Below, piece by piece: positions 35,438 through 45,051 of a stretch of 64,000 bases of DNA. The notes under the pieces are model-generated. The model was not told the origin of the DNA. It searched no databases and saw nothing but the letters and a program-made list of their open reading frames with translations. This DNA is from Nocardioides halotolerans DSM 19273 (GTDB lineage: Bacteria; Actinomycetota; Actinomycetes; Propionibacteriales; Nocardioidaceae): assembly GCF_000422805.1 (NCBI RefSeq), contig NZ_KE383923.1, positions 71,296-135,295 on the forward strand, given 5' to 3'. How positions within the stretch are numbered: the first letter of the stretch is position 1; each line of letters begins with the position of its first letter. The translations under genes and the position numbers were made by a program.

Positions 35438-35941
35438 GTGACCGAGACGCAGTACCTCAGTGAGGACGCCCTGATCGGCAGCGAACGAGCTCAGCTGCTG
35501 GCCTTCGTGCACGACACCCGGACCGAGATCGCGCGGCTGCTCGACGGCCTCACCGAGGAGCAGGCGAGGGCCGGGCTGGTGCCCTCGGCGACCACGCTGC
35601 TGGGCCTGGTCAAGCACTGCGCGTTCGTCGAGCGGGTGTGGTTCCACGTCTCGCTGGCGGGGCGCAGCCGCGAGGAGGTGGGCATCCCGGAGGACGCCGA
35701 CGAGAGCTGGGTCCTGCGCGACGACGACACCGTCGCGTCGGTCGTGGCCGACTACCGGGCCGCGTGGGCGGAGGCCGACGAGATCGCGGCGCCGTACGAC
35801 CTCTACGACCTCGCGGTGCACAACCGCCGTGGGCCGCTCACGCTGCGCTGGATCTACGTCCACATGGTCGAGGAGCTCGCCCGGCACGCCGGCCACGGCG
35901 ACATCCTGCGCGAGCAGGTGCTGGCCAGGGAGACGGCCTAG
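35438..35941 (+). CDS. DinB/DUF664 family protein
   Basis: 167 residues from the GTG at 35438. The four-helix DinB fold is suggested by RTEIARLLDGLTEEQARAGLVPSATTLLGLVKHCAFVERVWFH and TLRWIYVHMVEELARHAGHGDILREQ. The three putative metal-binding His are in LVKHCAF, IYVHMVEE and HAGHGD, in the spacing expected for DUF664 (mini-circle) proteins. Some DinB proteins are thiol-dependent S-transferases; the substrate here is unknown. It overlaps nothing and ends 3 bp before the convergent DUF1272 gene. Confidence 0.88.
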   Translation: MTETQYLSEDALIGSERAQLLAFVHDTRTEIARLLDGLTEEQARAGLVPSATTLLGLVKHCAFVERVWFHVSLAGRSREEVGIPEDADESWVLRDDDTVASVVADYRAAWAEADEIAAPYDLYDLAVHNRRGPLTLRWIYVHMVEELARHAGHGDILREQVLARETA

Positions 35942-35944
35942 CGC

Positions 35945-36181
35945 TCAGGGGCAGTGCTCGCGCACGACCCGTTGCGTCGACGCGGGGTTCGTGGCCAGCA
36001 GCTCGGCCGGTCGGATCGGCCGGGGCTGGAGGTTGCCGCCGCAGTTGGGGCACACGCCGTGCAGGACGTTGTCGACGCAGTCGCGGCACCACGTGCACTC
36101 GTAGGTGCAGATCATCGCGTCGGGCGAGTCGGGCGGCAGGTCACGGTCGCAGCACTCGCAGCCGGGTCGCAGGTCGAGCAT
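35945..36181 (-). CDS. DUF1272 zinc-ribbon-like small protein
   Basis: 78 residues, ATG at 36181. The sequence MLDLRPGCECCDRDLPPDSP then ICTYECTWCRDCVDNVLHGVCPNCGG holds four CxxC-type pairs and fits the DUF1272 family, probably a small metal-binding protein of unknown function. The C-terminus has LQPRPIRPAELL. It lies 26 bp downstream of iolD on the same strand, so it may be read as the last gene of the inositol operon, though no functional link is known. Confidence 0.88.
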   Translation of the reverse strand: MLDLRPGCECCDRDLPPDSPDAMICTYECTWCRDCVDNVLHGVCPNCGGNLQPRPIRPAELLATNPASTQRVVREHCP

Positions 36182-36207
36182 GCGCCCAGCGTGGCAGCAG
36201 CGGCGCC

Positions 36208-38088
36208 TCAGAGCCAGCGCACCTGCCGCGCCTTGCCCTCGTCGTACGCCGGGCGGCCGGACAGCGACCCAGGGGTGCCGGTCTCCCACCACGCGCCCGA
36301 CTCGGTCCAGGCCGACGGCGCCACCCGGCAGACGACGACGGCCGGGCGCTGCTGGGCCACCGCGGCCTCCCGCGCGGCGGCGTACGCCGTCCGGAAGCCG
36401 TCGAGGTGGCCGTCCGCGACGGTCTCGACGTGGCAGCCCAGCGAGCGGGCGTGCGCGGCGAAGTCGACCGTCAGCCCGGCGGACGCGCCGGGACCGCGGG
36501 AGTCGGCGAACAGGTTGTTGAAGCCGTCGGCGCCCTGCCCGGTCTGCAGCCGGTGGATGACCGCGAACCCGCCGTTGTCGCACAGCACGGCGACGAACGG
36601 CACGCCCGCGAACGCCGCGGAGTAGAGCTCGGAGTTGAGCATCAGGTAGGAGCCGTCGCCGAAGATCGAGGTGACCAGCCCGTCGGGGTGGGTACGCGCC
36701 CGGGCCATCGCGGCGCCCCACGGCGCGGCGATCTCGTAACCCATGCAGGAGAAGCCGTACTCCAGGTCCATGGTGGCGCCGGACGTGGCGCCCGGAGTCA
36801 CCGCGCCGGTGCGCCAGCCGCCGTGCAGCTCGCCCGGCATGCCGCCCGAGGCGGTGAGCACGTAGTCGTCCGGCCCCGACGCGTCGTTGACCGCGCCCGT
36901 GACCTGGGCGTAGGTGAGCACTCCCGGCTCGACCCCTGCGCGCAGCCGGTCGATCTCGGCGTCCCAGTCTGCCTTCACGGCACGCGCCCGGTCGGCCCAC
37001 GACGGCGGCGCGGCGAAGTCGCCCAGGGCGGCCGCGAGCTCGACCAGCACCTCGCGCGCGTCGCCCACGACCTCGTGCGCGCCGCGCTTGACCGCGTCGA
37101 AGCGCGCGGCGTTGACGCTGACGATCCGCACGCCGGAGGCGAAGCCGGTCCACGACGACGTGGTGAAGTCCTGGAGCCGGGTGCCGACCGCGACCACCAC
37201 GTCGGCCTCGGCCGCGAGCGCGTTGGCCGACGCCGAGCCGACGATGCCGAGGGCGCCGGCGTGGAGCGGGTGGTCGTGCGGCACGAGAGTGCGCCCGGCG
37301 ACGGTCTCGACGACCGGTACGCCGTGCACCTCCGCGAGCTCGAGGGCCTGCGCCGCCGCGCCGGAGTAGCGCACGCCACCTCCCAGCACCAGCAACGGAC
37401 GGGACGACGCGCGGACCACCTCGACGGCGTCCGCCAGCGCGGACCGGTCGGCCCGCGGTCGCGGCACGCGGTGCAGCCGCGGCTCGAAGAACGCCTCGGG
37501 GAAGTCCCACTCCTCGGCCTGCACGTCCTGCGGCAGCGCGAGCACGACCGGTCCGCAGTCGGCCGGGTCGGTGAGCACTCGCGCCACCTGCGGCAGCGAC
37601 GCCAGCAGCTGCTCGGGCCGGGTGATCCGGTCGAAGTACCGCGAGACGGCCCGGAACGAGTCGTTGACGGAGAGGGTCGGGTCGCCGAAGTGCTCCACCT
37701 GCTGCAGCACCGGGTCGGGCGCGCGGCCGACGAAGGTGTCGCCGGCCAGCAGGAGCACGGGCAGCCGGTTGGCGTGCGCGACGCCGGCGGCGGTGACCAT
37801 GTTGAGCGCTCCCGGTCCGATCGACGACGTCGCCGCCATCACCTGGCGCCGGTCGGTCGCCCGCGCGTAGGCGACCGCGGCCAGCGCCATGCCCTGCTCG
37901 TTCTGCCCCCGCCACGTCGGCAGCTCGTCGCCGGCCTCGTGCAGCGCGGTGCCGAGGCCGAGCACGTTGCCGTGGCCGAAGATCGCGAACACCCCGGCGA
38001 AGAGCGGGACCTGCGTGCCGTCGAGCAGCTCCGACCGCTGCGCGGTCATCCAGCGCACCAGCGCCTGCGCGGTGGTGAGACGAGGCAT
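36208..38088 (-). CDS. iolD: 3D-(3,5/4)-trihydroxycyclohexane-1,2-dione hydrolase
   Basis: 626 residues. It is a thiamine-diphosphate enzyme that opens the ring of trihydroxycyclohexanedione to 5-deoxyglucuronate in myo-inositol catabolism. ThDP-family features are an N-terminal Glu region (WRGQNEQGMALAAVAYARA), a central domain (GIVGSASANALAAEADVVVAVGTRL) and the cofactor motif IFGDGSYLMLNSELYSAAF. Length is typical. The ATG at 38088 shares a base with the iolB stop. Last enzyme gene of the operon beginning at iolE. Confidence 0.94.
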   Translation of the reverse strand: MPRLTTAQALVRWMTAQRSELLDGTQVPLFAGVFAIFGHGNVLGLGTALHEAGDELPTWRGQNEQGMALAAVAYARATDRRQVMAATSSIGPGALNMVTAAGVAHANRLPVLLLAGDTFVGRAPDPVLQQVEHFGDPTLSVNDSFRAVSRYFDRITRPEQLLASLPQVARVLTDPADCGPVVLALPQDVQAEEWDFPEAFFEPRLHRVPRPRADRSALADAVEVVRASSRPLLVLGGGVRYSGAAAQALELAEVHGVPVVETVAGRTLVPHDHPLHAGALGIVGSASANALAAEADVVVAVGTRLQDFTTSSWTGFASGVRIVSVNAARFDAVKRGAHEVVGDAREVLVELAAALGDFAAPPSWADRARAVKADWDAEIDRLRAGVEPGVLTYAQVTGAVNDASGPDDYVLTASGGMPGELHGGWRTGAVTPGATSGATMDLEYGFSCMGYEIAAPWGAAMARARTHPDGLVTSIFGDGSYLMLNSELYSAAFAGVPFVAVLCDNGGFAVIHRLQTGQGADGFNNLFADSRGPGASAGLTVDFAAHARSLGCHVETVADGHLDGFRTAYAAAREAAVAQQRPAVVVCRVAPSAWTESGAWWETGTPGSLSGRPAYDEGKARQVRWL

Positions 38089-38981
38089 CAGCTCTCCCTC
38101 CGCCCGGCCGCCGAGGTCATCGGGCAGCGGGGGTCGGTCGTCAGGTCGGCCCAGGTGTCGCGCACCCAGCCGTGGTCGGGGTCGTCGCAGAACGCGAGCT
38201 CGCGCTCGGCGCCCGGCCCGGCCATCACGTTGAGGTAGTACATCTCGTAGCCCGGCGCCGCCACGCACGGTCCGTGGTAGCCGTGCGGCACCAGCACCAC
38301 GTCGTGGTCGCGCACGCGGTGCGTCTCGTCGAGCGCCGCCAGCCCGGCCGCCTCGTGCTCGGGCCCGGTGTACGTCGTGTGGTAGCCGAAGCCACTCGAC
38401 CCGTCCGCGCCGGCGTGGATCCGGTAGTAGTAGATCTCCTCGTTGACCACCCGGCACGGCTCGCTCGCGTCGTGCTTGTGTGGCGGGTAGCTCGACCAGT
38501 TGCCGTCCGGCGTCAGCAGCTCGCAGCAGACCAGCTTGTCGGCGTGGTCCCACACGCCTGGGATGCCGAAGTTGGCCACCTGACGGGTGGCCGGCCCGGC
38601 ACCGCGCACCTCGACCGGCACGTCCTCCGCGGCGCCGTACGCCGGCGGGAGCGCGCGCTCGCACCGCGACGACGGCAGCGCGACCTCCGCGCCCTCCTGC
38701 GACACCAGCGTCAGCTCGCTGTCGCGGCCGACGTAGCAGAAGTCGGTGACCCGGCTGAACACCGAGTCGCGGCCCTCAAGCCCGAACTCCCGGCCCTCGG
38801 CGCGGACCTCCAGCGAACCGGACAGCGGCAGCACGAACAGCTCCGAGTCGCCCGTGCGCACCGTCGTGGGCGCTCCGGCAGCGAGACGCAGCACCCGCAG
38901 ACCGGTCCACTCCCACCCGGCGTCCGCCGGCGTCAGGTCCACGACCACCGGCCCGGCCGGCGCCGGGCGCACCAGCGTCAC
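38088..38981 (-). CDS. iolB: 5-deoxy-glucuronate isomerase
   Basis: 297 residues from the GTG at 38981, which overlaps the aldolase stop (GTGA). It is a bicupin that isomerises 5-deoxyglucuronate to 2-deoxy-5-keto-gluconate. Metal-site motifs are SSYPPHKHDASEPC and EEIYYYRIHAG, followed by FGYHTTYT and VLVPHGYHGPCVAAPGYEMYYLNVMAG, all diagnostic of IolB. Order and overlap place it between the aldolase and iolD. Confidence 0.95.
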   Translation of the reverse strand: MTLVRPAPAGPVVVDLTPADAGWEWTGLRVLRLAAGAPTTVRTGDSELFVLPLSGSLEVRAEGREFGLEGRDSVFSRVTDFCYVGRDSELTLVSQEGAEVALPSSRCERALPPAYGAAEDVPVEVRGAGPATRQVANFGIPGVWDHADKLVCCELLTPDGNWSSYPPHKHDASEPCRVVNEEIYYYRIHAGADGSSGFGYHTTYTGPEHEAAGLAALDETHRVRDHDVVLVPHGYHGPCVAAPGYEMYYLNVMAGPGAERELAFCDDPDHGWVRDTWADLTTDPRCPMTSAAGRRES

Positions 38982-39892
38982 GGCTCCTCCCCCGCCGCCC
39001 GCAACACGGCGGCCGCGGCGTCGACCGCGGCGAAGACCTCGCCGTCCGGCGGGTAGAGGAGCGCCCGGCCGACCACCAGACCGCGCACCGCGGGCTGGAC
39101 CAGCGCGCGCCCCCACGACGCGAGGTCCTGGGCGGGGTCGGCGTGCGGCACCCCGCCCAGCACGACGCAGGGCAGCGTGGTCGTGGCGAACACCGCCTCC
39201 GGGTCGTCGCAGGACGGCATCTTCAGCCAGGTGTGCGCGCTGGTCGTGCCGAGGCCGCTCGCGACCGCGACCGCGCGGGCGAGGGACGCGACGTCCTTGA
39301 GGAGGCGCAGCGAGCCGTCCTCCTCACGGTGGTAGGGCAGCGGCTCCACCATCGCCACGAGCCCGTGAGCCGCGAGCTCGGTCACCGCCCTGGCACAGCC
39401 CTCGAGGGTTTCGGCGGTGCCGTCGTCGCTGTCGTCGATGCGCAGCAGCATCTTGCCGCCCTCGAGCCCGCGGTCGGCGATGCTCGCGGCGTCGTAGCCG
39501 GTGAAGCGGTCGTCCATCGTCCACGCGGCGCCGTCGAGCCCGCCGCGGTTCATCGACCCGATCACGACCTTGCCCTCGAGTGCGCCGAGCAGCAGCAGCT
39601 CCTCAACGACGTCGGGGGTGCCGAGCACCCCGTCGACGTCGGGGTGGCTGAGCGCCTCGGCGAGCCGCGCGAGGAGCGAGCGCCGGTCGGCCATCGCCAT
39701 CGGGTCGCCGCCCGAGGCCAGCGCGCCCCGGGCGGGGTGGTCGGCCGCGACGAGGAACAGCGTGCCGCGGTCGTTGAGGACCCGGCCCGGCCGTCGCCGG
39801 GCGGAGTAGGCCCGCGCGATGGCGCCCGGGTCGCCCGCGCGGGTCGCGAGCAGGTCTCGCCACTGCTCGTCGGTGAGGGTCGGCACGCTCAC
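38978..39892 (-). CDS. Class I aldolase of the inositol pathway (functional counterpart of IolJ)
   Basis: 304 residues, GTG start at 39892. A DeoC/LacD-like TIM barrel with a probable Schiff-base Lys in TSAHTWLKMPSCDDP (about 225) and VVIGSMNRGGLDGAAWTMDDRF earlier. Position between iolC and iolB suggests it cleaves 2-deoxy-5-keto-gluconate 6-phosphate to malonate semialdehyde and dihydroxyacetone phosphate. The classical class II IolJ is absent here. The product often appears under the name deoxyribose-phosphate aldolase in actinobacterial genomes, but the context argues for the inositol step. Confidence 0.85.
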   Translation of the reverse strand: MSVPTLTDEQWRDLLATRAGDPGAIARAYSARRRPGRVLNDRGTLFLVAADHPARGALASGGDPMAMADRRSLLARLAEALSHPDVDGVLGTPDVVEELLLLGALEGKVVIGSMNRGGLDGAAWTMDDRFTGYDAASIADRGLEGGKMLLRIDDSDDGTAETLEGCARAVTELAAHGLVAMVEPLPYHREEDGSLRLLKDVASLARAVAVASGLGTTSAHTWLKMPSCDDPEAVFATTTLPCVVLGGVPHADPAQDLASWGRALVQPAVRGLVVGRALLYPPDGEVFAAVDAAAAVLRAAGEEP

Positions 39893-40866
39893 GTCGCGGC
39901 CCCCCGCGAGGCGACGAGCTCCTCGAGCTCGGCGAGGTCCGGCATCGCGTCGGCGCAGGCCAGCCGCGAGGCGACGATGGCGCCGGCGGCGTTGGCGTAC
40001 TCGGCGCAGCGCGCCGGCTCCCAGCCCGACAGCAGCCCGTGCACCAGGGCGCCGCCGAACGCGTCGCCGGCGCCGAGACCGCACACGACCTCGACCGGAT
40101 GAGGGGGTACGACGGTGCTGCCGTCGGCGGTGGCGACCAGCACGCCGTCGCCGCCGAGCTTCACCAGCGCGAGCTCGACACCGCGCGCGAGCAGCCGGGC
40201 GGCCGCCTCGTGCGGGTCGCCGGTGCCGACGGCGACCTCGACCTCGGCCCGGTTGCCGACCACGACCGTGACGTGGCCGAGCATGGCGGCGTACTCCTCC
40301 CGCGCCTCCTCCGGCGAGGGCCAGAACATCTCGCGCCAGTCGAGGTCGAGGATGGTCCAGCGGCCCGAGCCGGGCGCCGGGCGCGGCCGCCGGGCCAGCA
40401 TCTCGAGCTGGGTGCCGCGGGCCGGCTCGACGCTCACCCCGGTGCCGGTCACCCACAGCACCGGCACGTCCGGCACGACGTCCCAGGGCACGTCGTCGAC
40501 GGTCAGCGTGAGGTCGGGGGCGATCGGCGCGCGGTAGAAGGTCAGTGGCGGGTCCTCGGGCGGGTCGAGCGCGCAGAACACCACCGGCGTCTGCAGGCCG
40601 TCGGCCGTGCCGACGTACGACGCGTCGACGCCGAAGCCCGTCAGCGCCTCACGCACGTAGTCGCCGAAGCCGCCAGGCCCGTCGGCCCCCACCTTCGTGA
40701 GCACGGCCGCGCGCCGACCGAGCCTGGTCGCGCCGACCGCCACGTTGGTCGCGGTGCCGCCGAGGGACTTCGCGAACGTCGCGACGTCCTTGAGCGGCAC
40801 GCCCGACTGCTCGGGGTAGAGGTCCACCCCCACCCGGCCGACGGTGAGCAGCTCGAGGGCCGGCAT
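39889..40866 (-). CDS. iolC: 5-dehydro-2-deoxygluconokinase
   Basis: 325 residues, a PfkB/ribokinase-family kinase that phosphorylates 2-deoxy-5-keto-gluconate. The first signature is KSLGGTATNVAVGATRLG and the second is VCGLGAGDAFGGALVHGLL with the catalytic Asp at about 277. VGADGPGGFGDYVREAL is also conserved. The N-terminus TVGRVGVDLYPEQSGVPL is characteristic of IolC. Its ATG overlaps the mmsA stop (TGATG). Confidence 0.94.
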   Translation of the reverse strand: MPALELLTVGRVGVDLYPEQSGVPLKDVATFAKSLGGTATNVAVGATRLGRRAAVLTKVGADGPGGFGDYVREALTGFGVDASYVGTADGLQTPVVFCALDPPEDPPLTFYRAPIAPDLTLTVDDVPWDVVPDVPVLWVTGTGVSVEPARGTQLEMLARRPRPAPGSGRWTILDLDWREMFWPSPEEAREEYAAMLGHVTVVVGNRAEVEVAVGTGDPHEAAARLLARGVELALVKLGGDGVLVATADGSTVVPPHPVEVVCGLGAGDAFGGALVHGLLSGWEPARCAEYANAAGAIVASRLACADAMPDLAELEELVASRGAAT

Positions 40867-42374
40867 CAGCTCGACGTCGGGAAGTGGAGGCTGGCCCCGC
40901 TGGCCTGCGCCTGCTCGGGCCAGCGAGCGGTCACGACCTTGGCGCGCGTGTAGAAGCTCACGCCCTCCGGGCCGTGCACGTGCTTGTCGCCGAACAGCGA
41001 GTCCTTCCAGCCCCCGAAGGAGTAGAACGCCATCGGCACCGGGACCGGCACGTTGATGCCGATCATGCCTACGTTGACGCCCCGCTGGAACCGGCGCGCC
41101 GCCTCGCCCGACGAGGTGAAGATCGCGGTGCCGTTGCCGTAGGGGTTGGCGTTGATGAGCGCGATCGCCTCGTCGGCGTCGTCGGCTCGCACCACGGAGA
41201 GCACCGGGCCGAAGATCTCCTGGGTGTAGACGTCCATCTCGGTGCCGACCCGGTCGATGACCGTCGGCCCGACGAAGAACCCGTCCTCGTGGCCCGGCAC
41301 CACGAGCCCGCGGCCGTCGACCGCGACCTCCGCGCCCTGCTCCTCGCCGCTGCCGATCAGGCCGACGATCCGCTGCTGCGCCTCGCGGGTCACGACCGGG
41401 CCCATGTCGCTGCCCGCCTCGCGACCCGGGCCCACCTTCACCGCGCGTGCGCGCGCCGAGACCGCCTCGACGACCAGGTCAGCTCCGGAGCCGACGGCGA
41501 CCGCGGCCGAGATCGCCATGCAGCGCTCGCCGGCGGAGCCGAACGCCGCCGCCGACAGGTGGTCGGCCGCGAAGTCGATGTCGGCGTCCGGCATCACGAT
41601 CGCGTGGTTCTTGGCGCCTCCGAGGGCCTGCACCCGCTTGCCGTTCGCGCTGCCGCGCTCGTGGATGTAGCGCGCGATCGGGGTCGAGCCGACGAACGAC
41701 ACGGCCGCGACGCGCGGCGAGTCGAGGATCGCGTCGACGGCGACCTTGTCGCCGTGCACGACGTTGAAGACGCCGTCGGGCAGGCCCGCCTGCCGCCAGA
41801 GCTCCGCGATGACGAGCGACGCCGAGGGGTCGCGCTCGCTCGGCTTGAGCACGAACGTGTTGCCGCAGGCGATCGCGACCGGGAACATCCACATCGGCAC
41901 CATCGCCGGGAAGTTGAACGGCGTGATGCCGGCGACGACGCCGAGCGGCTCGCGGAACGAGAACGTGTCCACCCCGCTCGACACCTGGTCGGAGTAGTCG
42001 CCCTTCAGCAGGCTCGGGATGCCGCACGCGAACTCGACGACCTCGAGCCCCCGCTGCACCTCGCCGAGCGCGTCGGAGAGCACCTTGCCGTGCTCGTCGG
42101 TGATCGCCTCGGCGAGCCGGCCGGCGTTCGCGTTGAGCAGCTCGCGGAAGCCGAACATGATCTTGGTCCGGGCGCTGATCGACGTCTGCGACCAGGCCGG
42201 GAACGCCTCCCACGCGGCGTCGACCGCGCGCTCGACGTCGGCGGCCTCGGCGAGCAGCACCTCGGCCGCTACCTGGCCGGTGGCCGGGTTGTAGACGGGA
42301 GACGTGCGGGTCGAGCCCGCGTCGGTCAGGGAGCCCGAGATCCAGTGCCGGATGGTGGTCGTTCCTGTGCTCAT
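40866..42374 (-). CDS. mmsA: CoA-acylating methylmalonate-semialdehyde dehydrogenase
   Basis: 502 residues, also called IolA. It oxidises malonate semialdehyde (or methylmalonate semialdehyde) to acetyl- or propionyl-CoA, the last step of inositol degradation. The catalytic Cys285 is in [18 protein letters not shown]-binding elements are [31 protein letters not shown] and [12 protein letters not shown], and [24 protein letters not shown] is the family signature. The ATG at 42374 overlaps the iolE stop (ATGA). Confidence 0.95.
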   Translation of the reverse strand: MSTGTTTIRHWISGSLTDAGSTRTSPVYNPATGQVAAEVLLAEAADVERAVDAAWEAFPAWSQTSISARTKIMFGFRELLNANAGRLAEAITDEHGKVLSDALGEVQRGLEVVEFACGIPSLLKGDYSDQVSSGVDTFSFREPLGVVAGITPFNFPAMVPMWMFPVAIACGNTFVLKPSERDPSASLVIAELWRQAGLPDGVFNVVHGDKVAVDAILDSPRVAAVSFVGSTPIARYIHERGSANGKRVQALGGAKNHAIVMPDADIDFAADHLSAAAFGSAGERCMAISAAVAVGSGADLVVEAVSARARAVKVGPGREAGSDMGPVVTREAQQRIVGLIGSGEEQGAEVAVDGRGLVVPGHEDGFFVGPTVIDRVGTEMDVYTQEIFGPVLSVVRADDADEAIALINANPYGNGTAIFTSSGEAARRFQRGVNVGMIGINVPVPVPMAFYSFGGWKDSLFGDKHVHGPEGVSFYTRAKVVTARWPEQAQASGASLHFPTSS

Positions 42375-43252
42375 GACCGGGAGCCTGTCAGGTAGTGGAG
42401 GCAGGTGCGTACGTCGGCCAGCGGTCCCTCGCCGTCCGGCTCGCCGGGGAGCATCACGTCCTGCTCCAGGACGTACCACCCGTCGTAGCCCGCCGCCTCG
42501 AGGATCTCGACGATCCCGTCGACGTCGACGTCGCCGGTGCCGAGCGGCACGAACATCCCGGCACGCACGCCGTCGGCGAAGGTGAGCGAGCCCGCCGCGA
42601 CCTGCGCGGCGAGGCTCGCGTCGACGTCCTTGAGGTGGACGTGGCGGACCCGCCCGGGCTGCGCGGCGACGATCGCCGCGGGGTCGGCGCCCGCGGCGGC
42701 GAGGTGGCCGGTGTCCACGCACAGGCCGATGCGCGAGCCCTCGAGGACCCGCGCCGTCTCGGCTCCGGTCTCGACCATCGTCCCCATGTGGGGGTGGAGG
42801 ACGGCCTCGACCCCGCGGCTCGCGGCGTGGTCGGCGATGCGGTCGAGGTTGGCGAGCAGGGCCTGCCACCCGGTTTCGTCGAGCTCGGGGCGGGCGTCGT
42901 AGCCGGCCTGACCGGTGCCGGCCGCCAGCACGACGATGCCGGCCTTCGCGGCCAGGCACTCGTCGATGAACGCGTCGACCGCCGGCACGGGGTCGTGGCC
43001 CGGGTCGTGCAGCACCGCCACGTGGAAGCCGCCCACCGCGCGCAGACCGTGCCCGGCGAGCTGCGCGACCCGCGACTCCCCGTCGGCCTCCAGGAAGCCG
43101 GGCGGCCCGAACTCCGTGGCCACGAGGCCGAGCTCCTGCATCTCCGCCAGCACGCGCTTCGGTGCGAGCTGGTGGCCCCAGCCGGGCACCTCGCACAGCC
43201 CCCACGAGATCGGCGCGCCGGCGATGCGGCCTACCGCCAGTGATGTGGTCAC
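42371..43252 (-). CDS. iolE: Inosose dehydratase/isomerase-like TIM-barrel protein
   Basis: 293 residues from the GTG at 43252. It is a sugar phosphate isomerase/epimerase (AP endonuclease 2) fold with metal ligands in [18 protein letters not shown] and VHLKDVD. As first gene of the inositol operon it most likely dehydrates scyllo-inosose (IolE), but the related inosose isomerase IolI has the same fold and cannot be excluded from sequence alone. N-terminus [17 protein letters not shown] is typical of IolE. Divergent from the GntR regulator with a 73 bp gap. Confidence 0.82.
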   Translation of the reverse strand: MTTSLAVGRIAGAPISWGLCEVPGWGHQLAPKRVLAEMQELGLVATEFGPPGFLEADGESRVAQLAGHGLRAVGGFHVAVLHDPGHDPVPAVDAFIDECLAAKAGIVVLAAGTGQAGYDARPELDETGWQALLANLDRIADHAASRGVEAVLHPHMGTMVETGAETARVLEGSRIGLCVDTGHLAAAGADPAAIVAAQPGRVRHVHLKDVDASLAAQVAAGSLTFADGVRAGMFVPLGTGDVDVDGIVEILEAAGYDGWYVLEQDVMLPGEPDGEGPLADVRTCLHYLTGSRS

Positions 43253-43285
43253 AACTACCGGATCTCCTCGACGAACGGCGAAACG

Positions 43286-43310
43286 ACTTTGTTCTAACAT
43301 TAGATCATCT
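43286..43310. promoter_or_regulatory. AT-rich promoter/operator region between iolE and the GntR gene
   Basis: The only AT-rich stretch of this 73-bp divergent region holds an inverted repeat TCTAACATTAGA (43293-43304), followed by a TGACATACT -10-like box toward the regulator. It is a candidate GntR operator controlling both directions. Confidence 0.5.
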
Positions 43311-43325
43311 GACATACTCGCACCC

Positions 43326-44087
43326 ATGTCCGCCCGCCGTTCCGCCGACGACGCACTCACGACGCTGGCGCCCGACCGCACCAGCCCGATCCCCCTGTGG
43401 TTCCAGGTCGCGCAGCATTTCGAGCGGTCGATCGCGTCGGGCGACTTCCCACCGGGCATGCTGCTCGACAACGAGGTCGTGCTCGCCCAGCGTCTCGGGA
43501 TCTCCCGGCCGACGATGCGTCGGGCCATGGAGCAGCTGGTCGACCAGGGCCTCATCGTCCGCAGGCGGGGCATCGGCACGCGCGTCGTGCAGCCCAAGGT
43601 GCGCCGCCCGCTCGAGCTGACCAGCCTCCACGACGACCTCGCCAGCACCGGCCAGCAGCCCGCCACGACGGTGCTGCGCTTCGAGACGCTGGGGGCCGGC
43701 GCGGAGGTCGCCGGGCGGCTGCGCGTGGAGCCCGGCTCGCCGGTGGTGCTCGTCGAGAGGCTGCGCACCGCGCGCGACCAGCCGATCGCCCGGATGACGA
43801 ACTGGCTGCCCGCCTCCGTCGTGACGTTCGAGGAGGACGCCCTCGTCTCCTCGGGCCTCTACGACCTGCTCCGGCGCACCGGGGTGCACCTGCACTCCGC
43901 CTCGCAGACCGTCGGCGCGCGCACGGCGACCGCCGCCGAGGCCCGGGAGCTCGGCGAGCCCCGAGGGGCGGCGCTGCTGACCATGGAGCGGGAGACGCTC
44001 GACGACCACGGCACCGTGGTGGAGCTCGCGAGCCACCTCTACGCCGCCAGCCGCTACAGCTTCGAGATCCACCTGGTCCACGGCTAG
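43326..44087 (+). CDS. GntR-family (HutC/UTRA) regulator of the inositol genes
   Basis: 253 residues. N-terminal winged helix: IPLWFQVAQHFERSIASGDFPPGMLLDNEVVLAQRLGISRPTMRRAMEQLVDQGLIVRRRGIGTRV. The C-terminal UTRA ligand domain includes ELTSLHDDLASTGQQP, FETLGAGAEVAGRLRVEPGSPVVLVERLRTARDQPIARMTNWLP and SRYSFEIHLVHG. It sits between, and in reverse orientation to, the two inositol operons and should respond to an inositol-pathway intermediate; target and effector are inferred. Confidence 0.9.
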   Translation: MSARRSADDALTTLAPDRTSPIPLWFQVAQHFERSIASGDFPPGMLLDNEVVLAQRLGISRPTMRRAMEQLVDQGLIVRRRGIGTRVVQPKVRRPLELTSLHDDLASTGQQPATTVLRFETLGAGAEVAGRLRVEPGSPVVLVERLRTARDQPIARMTNWLPASVVTFEEDALVSSGLYDLLRRTGVHLHSASQTVGARTATAAEARELGEPRGAALLTMERETLDDHGTVVELASHLYAASRYSFEIHLVHG

Positions 44088-44100
44088 GCCTGCCTCTTAC

Positions 44101-45051
44101 TCAGCTCAGCGGCGCGGGCGCGCCGGTCTCCAGCTCGGCCCTGAGCGCGGCCAGCTGAGCCTCGATCGGGTGGGCGGTGGCGCCGAGACGCGCCATCGTC
44201 GCGCCCGCGGCCATGCTGGTGTCGTGGGGCACGGGGGCCGGCAGCCGTGCCTCGTCGGGCGGCGGTCCGAAGTCGAGCCGGTCTGCGTCGAGGCCGAAGA
44301 CCTCGCACGTGGCGAGGGCGAGCTCGCGCCGCGTCACCGCTGTGGCTCCGGCCAGGTGGAGGACGCCGTCGACCCTCTTGTCGACGGCCAGCCCGAGCAG
44401 CGCGCCGATCTCGGGCGAGACGATCGGGGTGGCCACGCAGTTGATGTCGGGGTCCTCCCAGACCGTGAACCGGCCACCGGCGCGGAGCGCGTCGACCAGC
44501 GCCAGCACGAAGTAGCCGAACCCGCAGTCCTGCGACCGCGGGCCGCTCGCCTGGGTCTGGTGGAGGCCCTGCACCCCGCCGACCCGGGCCACGAAACCCG
44601 CCCTGGCCCGCTCGAGGACCACCAGCTCCGACGCGGCCTTCAGGAAGCCGTAGAGGTTCACCGGGTTGGGCGGCTCCTCCTCGTCGACCAGGTGGCCGGT
44701 GCCGTCGAAGACCCAGTCGGTGGACACCAGGCCGACCCGCGCGCCGGTCTCGTTGGCGGCGTCGACCACGCGGCGGGTGAGGCCCACGTAGCCGTCCCAC
44801 GCGCGCTGCCGGTCGGCGTACATGGCGATCAGGTCGTTCCAGATCGCCAGGTGGAGGACGGCGTCGGCGCCGTCGAGGGCCTCCGTGAGCGAGTCGACGT
44901 CCTGCACGTCGACGACGCGGCTCGGCCATGGCAGGTCAGGACCGGGGTCGCGGCGCACCAGGCAGAGCACGTCGTGGCCCCTCGCCGCGAGCACCGCCGC
45001 GACCGTGCCGCCGACGAACCCCGTCGCCCCGGTGACCGCGATCCTGCTCAC
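44101..45051 (-). CDS. NAD(P)-dependent sugar-nucleotide-type reductase/epimerase (SDR extended)
   Basis: 316 residues from the GTG at 45051, overlapping the iolG stop. Rossmann motif VTGATGFVGGTVAAVLAARG; LVSTDWVFDGTG and NLYGFLKAASELVV (YxxxK, Tyr/Lys pair) match RmlD-type or extended SDR enzymes; VDAANETGARVG and GVLHLAGATAVTRRELA are also typical. It ends the ABC-iol operon, so a side reaction on an inositol derivative or cyclitol is plausible. Exact substrate unknown. Confidence 0.82.
   Translation of the reverse strand: MSRIAVTGATGFVGGTVAAVLAARGHDVLCLVRRDPGPDLPWPSRVVDVQDVDSLTEALDGADAVLHLAIWNDLIAMYADRQRAWDGYVGLTRRVVDAANETGARVGLVSTDWVFDGTGHLVDEEEPPNPVNLYGFLKAASELVVLERARAGFVARVGGVQGLHQTQASGPRSQDCGFGYFVLALVDALRAGGRFTVWEDPDINCVATPIVSPEIGALLGLAVDKRVDGVLHLAGATAVTRRELALATCEVFGLDADRLDFGPPPDEARLPAPVPHDTSMAAGATMARLGATAHPIEAQLAALRAELETGAPAPLS

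Noticed and set aside
35638-38238. 866-codon plus-strand frame opposite iolD
   Set aside because: Shadow of iolD with Arg/Gly/His-rich composition; no start signal or fold.
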